Origin: an uncultured Pseudomonadota bacterium
Lineage (GTDB): Bacteria > Pseudomonadota > Gammaproteobacteria > Steroidobacterales > Steroidobacteraceae
Reading direction: 5' to 3'
DNA: 64,000 bases
Assembly: GCA_903908265.1 (NCBI GenBank)
Contig: CAIVRI010000020.1
Coordinates: 1 to 64,000 of the forward strand
The notes under the pieces were generated by a model, which did not search any database, was not told the origin of the DNA, and was given only the letters and a program-made list of their open reading frames with translations. The position numbers were made by a program, and so were the translations under genes. Below, piece by piece: positions 57,619 through 64,000 of the stretch (position 1 is its first letter; each line of letters starts with the position of its first letter).

Positions 57619-59394
57619 ATGTATCGTGCCCCACTCAAAGATATCCAGTTCGCGCTCGATGAGGTCATTGGCCGGTCGGCGTTGGATGGTTGCCCGGCAT
57701 TTGGCGACTACTCCCCAGACTTGGCCGGCAGCATTCTGGAGGAAGCCGCCCATTTTGCGGAGGATGTGCTCGATCCGCTGTGGCAAAGCGCGGACCGGGA
57801 GGGCGCGCAGTGGTCGGCTGAGGGCGTCCGCACGCCGCAGGGCTTCAAGCAAGCCTATACCCAGTTGGTGGAGGGAGGCTGGACCACGTTGAGTGCGCCG
57901 GCAGCCTTTGGCGGTCAGGGATTACCTTCGCTGCTGTGCACGGCGGTGGAAGAAGTACTTGCCGCTGCGAATCTGGCTTTCCGTTTGTGTCCGCTGCTGT
58001 CGGCCGGAGCGGCGGAGGCGATCTTGGCGGTGGGTACGCCGGGGCAGCGGGCGACTTACCTGCCCAAACTGGTGGCGGGCGTCTGGAGCGGCACCATGAA
58101 CCTGACCGAGCCGCAAGCGGGTTCTGATTTGGGTTTGCTGCGCACGCGGGCGGTGCGCGCGGACGGCCACTACCGCTTGTTTGGTCAGAAAATCTTCATC
58201 ACTTACGGCGAACATGACTTAGCCGAGAACATTGTGCACCTCGTGCTGGCGCGCGTTGAGGGAGCGCCGGCCGGCGTCAAGGGCCTGTCCTTGTTCATCG
58301 TGCCGAAATTTCTACCCAATCCCGATGGATCGTTGGGGGCGCGTAATGATGTGCGCTGCACCGGCATCGAGCACAAGCTCGGCATCAAGGGTAGCCCGAC
58401 CGCACAACTGAGTTACGGTGAAAAGGACGGCGCGATCGGGGAACTACTGGGCGCCGAGAATCGCGGACTCGAGACCATGTTCATCATGATGAACGCGGCG
58501 CGTCTTGGGGTTGGTTTGGAAGGCTATGCGGTCGGTGAACGGGCCTATCAGCGTGCGCTGGATTGGGCCCGTAACCGCGTGCAGGGCACACCGATCGGCG
58601 CGACGGATCCGGCGCCGCAAACGATCGATCACCACGCTGACGTGAAACGCATGTTGCTCGGCATGCGCGCGCAAATTGAGGCCTGCCGTTATCTGACGTT
58701 GTATGGGGCGTCGCAACTGGATCGCGCGGCTGAGCATGCGGATGCCTCGGTGCGCAGTGCGGCGCAGGCGCGCATTGATTTGCTAATTCCGATCATCAAG
58801 GGTTGCTGTACCGAAGTGGGTCTGGAGATCGCCTCGACGGGCATCCAGGTCCATGGGGGCATGGGGTTCATCGAGGACACCGGCGCGGCGCAGTCGTTGC
58901 GGGACGCGCGTATCGGCACGATCTATGAAGGCACGACGGGCATTCAGGCGGCCGATCTGGCGGGACGTAAATTTGTGCGCGATCGCGGTACGGCCTTGCT
59001 GGCGCTAGGCGCTGAGATCCGAGCGGAATTGAGTCTGCCGGTACCGGCAGCGGTGGAGTCGTTGCGTTTGGCCGTACTCGCTGCGCTGGCGACCTACGAG
59101 CGCACCGCGACAGGATACTTGCAGGCGATGACGGCGGATCCTCGGGTGCTGGGCGCCGTCTCGGTGCCCTTCTTGCGTCTGTCAGGCTTGGTTCTTGGGG
59201 GCTGGTTGCAGGTGCGTGCCGCAACGCGCGCGGCCAACTTGTTGGCAGCGGGCGGCGATGCGGATTTTTTCAAAGGCAAGCTGCAGTCGGCGCGTTTTTA
59301 TACCGAGCATTTGCTGCCGTTGGCGGACGGCTACGCCGGCGTGATCGGGCGCGGCGCGGCGGCGGTGGTGGACGCGGACCCGGCCTTGTTCTAG
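57619..59394 (+). CDS. Acyl-CoA dehydrogenase, DmdC-like family (extended C-terminal domain)
   Basis: Start trimmed to MYRAPLKDIQFALDEVIGRSALDGCPAF; GTMNLTEPQAGSDLGLLRTRA; IQVHGGMGFIEDTGAAQSLRDARIGTIYEGTTGIQAADLAGRK; C-terminal ARFYTEHLLPLADGYAGVI. Confidence 0.85.
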   Translation: MYRAPLKDIQFALDEVIGRSALDGCPAFGDYSPDLAGSILEEAAHFAEDVLDPLWQSADREGAQWSAEGVRTPQGFKQAYTQLVEGGWTTLSAPAAFGGQGLPSLLCTAVEEVLAAANLAFRLCPLLSAGAAEAILAVGTPGQRATYLPKLVAGVWSGTMNLTEPQAGSDLGLLRTRAVRADGHYRLFGQKIFITYGEHDLAENIVHLVLARVEGAPAGVKGLSLFIVPKFLPNPDGSLGARNDVRCTGIEHKLGIKGSPTAQLSYGEKDGAIGELLGAENRGLETMFIMMNAARLGVGLEGYAVGERAYQRALDWARNRVQGTPIGATDPAPQTIDHHADVKRMLLGMRAQIEACRYLTLYGASQLDRAAEHADASVRSAAQARIDLLIPIIKGCCTEVGLEIASTGIQVHGGMGFIEDTGAAQSLRDARIGTIYEGTTGIQAADLAGRKFVRDRGTALLALGAEIRAELSLPVPAAVESLRLAVLAALATYERTATGYLQAMTADPRVLGAVSVPFLRLSGLVLGGWLQVRAATRAANLLAAGGDADFFKGKLQSARFYTEHLLPLADGYAGVIGRGAAAVVDADPALF

Positions 59395-59417
59395 CCGAGG
59401 CCGCGAGGCGCCGCCGT

Positions 59418-60521
59418 TTAAATGAACGGCAGCGCGGCCAGGGTGCCTGGGCGTGCGAGCCCCCGCTGCAGCACGGTGACCCGTGCGCCGACCGCACACT
59501 GGGCGTCAACGAGGGCAAAGCCGATGTTGCGCTGCAAGCGCCACGACCACACGCCGTTGGTCATGGAGCCGACGCGACGATCGGCTTGGTAGATGTCGTG
59601 CCACAGGTTGCCGAGCGCCATCGGTTCCGTGTCGTCGAGGAGAACACCGAGTTGGTGCCGGCGCGGACCTTGCGCATGGATCCGCCGCAAGGCGGCGATG
59701 CCGATGACGTCGTCCGGTACGTGCAGGTCGATGTATTTGCCGAGGCGCACCTCATACGGATTGGTGTGGGCATCGGTGTCGCCGCCGTAGGACAGTAGGC
59801 CGGTCTCCACGCGCTCACAGAAATTGGGGTTGCCCGGACCAATGTCCCAGGGGCGCCCTGCTTCTCGGACCAAGTCCCACAGTGCCGTGCCTTTTGAACC
59901 ATCACGCAGGTACAACTCAAAGCCGCCTTGCTTGGACCATCCTGATCGGGCCAGCACCAGCGGGATGCCCTCGATCGAGGTCTCTTTGAACCAGAAGTAC
60001 TTGAGCGCGCGTACCCAGTCGCCAAAGATGGAGGCGACGACGTCTTCCGCCTTCGGTCCCTGTACCGCGAGCGGCGACACATCGGGTTCCGCAACGGTGA
60101 CTTTGAGGCCGCGCTCAGCAGCAATTGCTTGCGCCCAAAACCAGATATTGGAGTCAGCGATGGACAACCAGTAGTGGTCGTCTGCCAGCTTCAACAGAAT
60201 TGGGTCATTGATCAGGATGCCGTCGTGATTGCACAACGGGACGTACTTACCTTGTCCGGGAACGCAGCGGGACAAGTCGCGGGCGGTCAGTATCTGGGCC
60301 AAGCGGCCGGCATCCGGCCCGGTCAGTTCCACCTGCCGCTCAACAGCGACATCCCACTGCGCAACGCCATTGAGGAGGCGCCAATACTCCCCTTCCGGGT
60401 CACCGAAGCTCGTTGGCATCAGCATGTGGTTGTAACTGGTGAAGGCCGTAACCCCGGCCGCCACCGTAGCGTCGTAGTAGGGCGAGGAGCGCAAGCGAGC
60501 AGAGGGGGTAATACCGAACAC
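59418..60521 (-). CDS. GcvT-superfamily protein, DmdA-like (candidate DMSP demethylase)
   Basis: SSPYYDATVAAGVTAFTSYNHMLMPTSFGDPEGEYWRLLNGVAQWDVAVERQVELTGPDA; KYVPLCNHDGILINDPILLKL; DVSPLAVQGPKAEDVVASIFG; LARSGWSKQGGFELYL; RVETGLLSYGGDTDAHTNPYE. GTG start at 60521 with upstream GAGG preferred over TTG at 60536. Confidence 0.75.
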   Translation of the reverse strand: MFGITPSARLRSSPYYDATVAAGVTAFTSYNHMLMPTSFGDPEGEYWRLLNGVAQWDVAVERQVELTGPDAGRLAQILTARDLSRCVPGQGKYVPLCNHDGILINDPILLKLADDHYWLSIADSNIWFWAQAIAAERGLKVTVAEPDVSPLAVQGPKAEDVVASIFGDWVRALKYFWFKETSIEGIPLVLARSGWSKQGGFELYLRDGSKGTALWDLVREAGRPWDIGPGNPNFCERVETGLLSYGGDTDAHTNPYEVRLGKYIDLHVPDDVIGIAALRRIHAQGPRRHQLGVLLDDTEPMALGNLWHDIYQADRRVGSMTNGVWSWRLQRNIGFALVDAQCAVGARVTVLQRGLARPGTLAALPFI

Positions 60522-60540
60522 AGGACCTCGCCGCAAAGTT

Positions 60541-60555
60541 ATTTGTCAGACAAAT
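60541..60555. promoter_or_regulatory. Palindromic operator site 3, ATTTGTC-A-GACAAAT
   Basis: Perfect 15-bp odd palindrome just upstream of the dmdA-like gene. Confidence 0.78.
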
Positions 60556-60582
60556 ACTAGGCGTCTACTGGAAGCCGGTCAA
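60554..60582 (-). promoter_or_regulatory. Sigma70-like promoter for the dmdA-like gene
   Basis: Reverse strand TTGACC (60577-60582) - 17 nt - TAGTAT (60554-60559); operator site 3 lies where the start site is expected. Confidence 0.6.
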
Positions 60583-60649
60583 ACGTGGCACCATAAAGCC
60601 TAAAAAAATCGCTTATCATTTTGAATATCTTTCTAAATAATAACTAACG

Positions 60650-61582
60650 ATGCGTCCCGATATTGATGCCCTCGAAGCGCTCGACGCGGTGATCACAGAA
60701 GGCGGTTTTGCGGCCGCCGGTTTGCGGTTGCACAAGGTGCCGTCTGCGGTGAACTACCAGATTCGCAAGCTCGAGGAACAACTCGGGGTGACCTTGCTGG
60801 ATCGCTCGGGTTATCGGGTGCGGCTGACCGATGCCGGCAGCCTAGTGCTAGCCGAAGGGCGTCGCCTGCTGGCGCAGGCCGATCACGTGGTGGCCGTGGC
60901 TGCCGAATTTGCCGCCGGCTGGGAGGCCCGTTTGACGGTGATCATAGACGGGATTTTGCCTTTGGCACCGACCCTGGCGGCTCTGAAGACGATGGCGGTG
61001 GAACGGGTGCCGACCCGTATTCAAGTGCGCGTGGAATTTCTGGGTGGTGTGCAGCGCCGTTTTCAGAGCGAGCAGGCCGAGGTCATGCTGGTGAAGGACT
61101 ATGTCCCGAACCCTGAGTGGGTCGCGATGCCCTTGCCAGAGATCGAATGCCTTCTGCTGGTCGCGGCCGAGCACCCGCTCGCGGGCCGTCGCGATGTCGG
61201 GCTCACCGAATTGCATGAACACGTTGAACTGTCGGTACAGGACTCCGGCGCGCGCGCTGATGATCGGCATATGTTCGGTGGCGATCGCGTGTTTCTCTTG
61301 TCGGATTTCGGCGCGAAGCGCGAGGCACTGCTCGCCGGTGTCGGCTACGGTTGGATGCCGCAGTATCTGGTGGCGGAGGATCTCGCGGCGGGCCGCTTGA
61401 TAGAGATCCATTACGTTGGTGGGTCGCGCTACCGCTTTACGCCGCATCTGATTCGCCGCGACGATCGTACGCCGGGTCGTGCTCTGGCGCGGTTGTTGGC
61501 CCTGCTCACGCCCAACGATGCGACCGTTATAGCTTCAAAAACCCGTACTTCGACCAAATCGGCGCCGCCTCGGCGGAGTTGA
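60650..61582 (+). CDS. LysR family transcriptional regulator
   Basis: 310 aa; MRPDIDALEALDAVITEGGFAAAGLRLHKVPSAVNYQIRKLEEQLGVTLLDRSGYRVRLTDAG. Confidence 0.92.
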   Translation: MRPDIDALEALDAVITEGGFAAAGLRLHKVPSAVNYQIRKLEEQLGVTLLDRSGYRVRLTDAGSLVLAEGRRLLAQADHVVAVAAEFAAGWEARLTVIIDGILPLAPTLAALKTMAVERVPTRIQVRVEFLGGVQRRFQSEQAEVMLVKDYVPNPEWVAMPLPEIECLLLVAAEHPLAGRRDVGLTELHEHVELSVQDSGARADDRHMFGGDRVFLLSDFGAKREALLAGVGYGWMPQYLVAEDLAAGRLIEIHYVGGSRYRFTPHLIRRDDRTPGRALARLLALLTPNDATVIASKTRTSTKSAPPRRS

Positions 61583-62282
61583 GGTAATCGAGCCACTGCG
61601 TTGCCTGCGCTGGCGCTTCGTTCGTGAGTGCAGCCGGATAGCGGATCGGTGGGTGACTGTCTGCGGGAAAGGTGCCGACCACCCGAACCCGCGGTTCGGT
61701 GCGCGCATCGGTCGCATAGACAATACCGAATTTGGCTTCGCCCTCGGCAACATAAGCCAAGGCGCCGCGCACGCTCTCGGCGGGCGCGATGTGGGACACC
61801 AAGGCCTGCCAAACACCCAGCGCGCTGAGCGCTGCGCGCGCATAGCGACCTGCCGGTACCGATTCCGGGTCCGCCAGCGCCAGTCGCTCAGTACCCAAGG
61901 CCTGCACGATGGGTGCTTGCCGATCCAGCCGCAACTGCACCGGATCGGTCGCCGCGGCAATCAACACCAAGCGATTGGCGACCAAATCGCGGCGCGTGGC
62001 GCTACGGATGAGCTGACGGCTGGCCAGGTAATCCATCCATTCGCCATCCGCTGAGATAAAGACATCAGCCGATGCGCCCGCCTCGATTTGGCGGGCGAGG
62101 ATTGAGCTCGCAGCGAAAGAAAAGCGCACCGGTACGCCGGTGCGGGCGGTGTATTGGGCAGCGCACGCCTGCAACGATTCCGCCAGCGAGGCCGCGGCAT
62201 AGACCGTCAGCGTCGGCGGCGGCCGGGACCACGCCAGTAAGGGGGCGAGTAGTAGAGCAAGTGCAAGGCCGCGGCGCCGCAT
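61527..62282 (-). CDS. modA: Molybdate ABC transporter substrate-binding protein
   Basis: Signal peptide; LTVYAAASLAESLQACAAQYTARTGVPVRFSFAASSILARQIEAGASADVFISADGEWMDYL. Confidence 0.9.
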   Translation of the reverse strand: MRRRGLALALLLAPLLAWSRPPPTLTVYAAASLAESLQACAAQYTARTGVPVRFSFAASSILARQIEAGASADVFISADGEWMDYLASRQLIRSATRRDLVANRLVLIAAATDPVQLRLDRQAPIVQALGTERLALADPESVPAGRYARAALSALGVWQALVSHIAPAESVRGALAYVAEGEAKFGIVYATDARTEPRVRVVGTFPADSHPPIRYPAALTNEAPAQATQWLDYLNSAEAAPIWSKYGFLKL

Positions 62283-62570
62283 CAGCGTGACTCCCAAAAA
62301 GACCTCCCGCGAGTCTAGCGCATCAAATCCCCCCCATCCGGGGCCAGCCCGCCCCATCGGGGTGCCGGTGTGTGCCTGTTACGTGTGCCCTCCGGGGTAT
62401 TTTCAGTGTGCTTCAAACACGGGTTACTCGGGTGTTTCCGACGATCGGCCGCGAGAAGGGGCCATTTCGATTAGAATCGCCGCCGTCGCCCGACCATCGG
62501 CCGATTTTAGCCCCCTCTTCCACCGCGCCGGTTCGTAGACCAGCGGGGTATTTTCCTATTTAGAGATCTC

Positions 62571-64000
62571 ATGCTTTCGACTTCCAATATCGTCGTTCAA
62601 TTTGGCGCTAAGCCGCTGTTTGACAAGGTTACCGTCAAGTTTGCGGACGGTAATCGTTATGGTCTGATTGGCGCGAACGGTTCTGGCAAGTCCACCTTGA
62701 TGAAAGTGCTGGGTGGAGATTTGGAGCCGACGTCCGGTGATGTGATGCTGCAGGCGGGCGCCCGACTCGGCAAATTGAATCAGAACCAGTTCGGTTATGA
62801 GGATCAGCGGGTGCTGGATGTGGTGATGCAGGGCCACAATGAAATGTGGAAGGCCATGCAAGAGCGCGATCGCATCTATGCCAACCTGGAGGCTACTGAT
62901 GCGGACTACATGCGTGCCGCCGAGCTGGAGGCACAGTTCGCCGAGTATGGTGGTTATGATGCGGAGGCGCGAGCGGGCGCGATTCTGATCGATGCCGGCA
63001 TTGATGAGGCGCGCCATCAAGGCTTGATGCGGGAAGTGCCGCCGGGTCTTAAATTGCGCGTCTTGTTGGCACAGGCCCTGTTTTCCAAACCAGACGTGTT
63101 GCTGCTCGACGAGCCGACCAACAACCTCGACATTCATTCGATCCGCTGGCTTGAACGGGCACTCAATGCCTATGACGCCACCATGGTAATCATCAGCCAC
63201 GACCGTCATTTTCTCAATCAAGTCTGCACACACATTGCCGATCTGGATTTTCAGCAACTGAAGATCTATCCGGGCAACTACGATGACTTCATGCTCGCCT
63301 CCGTGCAGGCACGGCAACGGGTCGAGTCCTCGAATGCCAAAGCGCGCGCGCAGATTTCGGACTTGCAGGAGTTCGTGCGGCGCTTCTCTGCCAATGCTTC
63401 CAAGGCCCGTCAGGCTACCTCGCGTAAGAAGCAGCTGGAGAAGATCAAGGTCGAAGAAATTCGACCCTCGTCCCGGCAGAATCCCTACATCCGTTTCGAG
63501 CAAGGTAAGAAGCTGTATCGGACGGCCGTGACGGCACAGAACCTGACATTCACCTATCCACGCACAGAAACCGCGATTTTTCGTGGCCTGAATTTCACCG
63601 TGGAAGCGGCTGATCGCATTGCGATCATTGGTCCGAACGGTATCGGTAAGACCACACTCATGCGCTGTCTTGCTGGGGAGTTGCACCCGCAGGCGGGTAC
63701 GATCAGTTGGGTCGAAAATGCGCAGCCCGGCTATATGCCGCAAGATCCGCAGGCTGAGTTTGAGGAGAAAGTGGACCTGTTCTCCTGGATCTCCCGCTAC
63801 ACCGGTAAAGCCGATGATGATCAGTTGGTGCGCAGCACGTTGGGGCGTCTACTGTTCTCCGGTGATGAGACCAAAAAGTCGGTCAAGGTGCTTTCCGGTG
63901 GTGAAAAGGGCCGCATGATTTACGGCAAGCTGATTCTGACCAAGCCCAATGTGCTGCTTATGGACGAGCCAACGAACCACATGGACATGGAAACCATCGA
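62571..64000 (+). CDS. ABC-F family ATPase (YbiT-type), truncated by window end
   Basis: MLSTSNIVVQFGAKPLFDKVTVKFADGNRYGLIGANGSGKSTLMKVLGG; two Walker A motifs, LLLDEPTNNLDIHSIRWLE, VLSGGEKGRMIYGKLILTKPNVLLMDEPTNHMDMETI; ORF open at window end. Confidence 0.93.
   Translation, partial: MLSTSNIVVQFGAKPLFDKVTVKFADGNRYGLIGANGSGKSTLMKVLGGDLEPTSGDVMLQAGARLGKLNQNQFGYEDQRVLDVVMQGHNEMWKAMQERDRIYANLEATDADYMRAAELEAQFAEYGGYDAEARAGAILIDAGIDEARHQGLMREVPPGLKLRVLLAQALFSKPDVLLLDEPTNNLDIHSIRWLERALNAYDATMVIISHDRHFLNQVCTHIADLDFQQLKIYPGNYDDFMLASVQARQRVESSNAKARAQISDLQEFVRRFSANASKARQATSRKKQLEKIKVEEIRPSSRQNPYIRFEQGKKLYRTAVTAQNLTFTYPRTETAIFRGLNFTVEAADRIAIIGPNGIGKTTLMRCLAGELHPQAGTISWVENAQPGYMPQDPQAEFEEKVDLFSWISRYTGKADDDQLVRSTLGRLLFSGDETKKSVKVLSGGEKGRMIYGKLILTKPNVLLMDEPTNHMDMETI

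Noticed and set aside
62390-62556. Repeated GGGGTATTTTC (two copies) and repeated ATCGGCCG near the ABC-F promoter
   Set aside because: Short and without symmetric or phased arrangement; not enough to call a regulatory repeat.
62571-63100. Missing canonical LSGGQ signature in the first ABC domain (reads VPPGLKLRVLLAQALF)
   Set aside because: YbiT-type ABC-F proteins share this degenerate first signature as far as I recall, so it is a family trait rather than a novelty.
62556-63743. 395-aa ORF on the minus strand
   Set aside because: Fully antisense to the clearly recognisable YbiT-type ABC-F gene on the plus strand; no convincing family motifs.
1-64000. Mobile element, prophage, CRISPR, tRNA or rRNA
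   Set aside because: Looked for transposase/integrase motifs, regularly spaced repeats and RNA gene signatures by eye; none was convincing.

Overview
This window is a gene-dense bacterial chromosome segment, probably gammaproteobacterial (inferred from the YheU/UPF0270 protein and overall gene content). I saw no tRNA, rRNA, CRISPR array, transposase or prophage. Left to right it holds: an aromatic-ring catabolic operon with a divergent IclR regulator (1-5315); acyl-CoA metabolism genes, including a thiolase, enoyl-CoA hydratase, MaoC protein and a fused isobutyryl-CoA mutase (IcmF) (5348-13318); a pterin dehydratase and a cysJ-cysI-cysG assimilatory sulfite reductase/siroheme operon (13633-19019); fadB/J-like, MarR-EmrB, EamA and GcvT-fused FAD dehydrogenase genes (19030-26562); malate synthase with a divergent LysR (26814-29522); an amino-acid permease; a cluster of enolase-superfamily, FAD oxidoreductase, AcuI/YhdH, FadR-type GntR, MFS and SDR genes (31063-37405); PilZ and S9 peptidase genes; a complete MarR-OMF-EmrA-EmrB efflux operon (40425-45023); a DUF3443/DUF2844 pair; a DgcN/DgcA pair; MetY, a DmdC-like acyl-CoA dehydrogenase and a DmdA-like GcvT-family protein; ModA; and a truncated ABC-F gene. 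The strongest non-obvious signal is the 13-nt motif ATTTGTCAGACAA, the core of a perfect palindrome. I found it three times, each in a promoter region: between acuI-like and the GntR regulator, between metY and the dmdC-like gene, and directly after a good sigma70-like promoter of the dmdA-like gene. It fits the FadR/GntR operator consensus. This suggests a dispersed GntR-controlled regulon joining AcuI-, DmdA- and DmdC-like functions, possibly DMSP or methylated-sulfur-compound catabolism. All family calls come from reading motifs in the translations; no searches were run.
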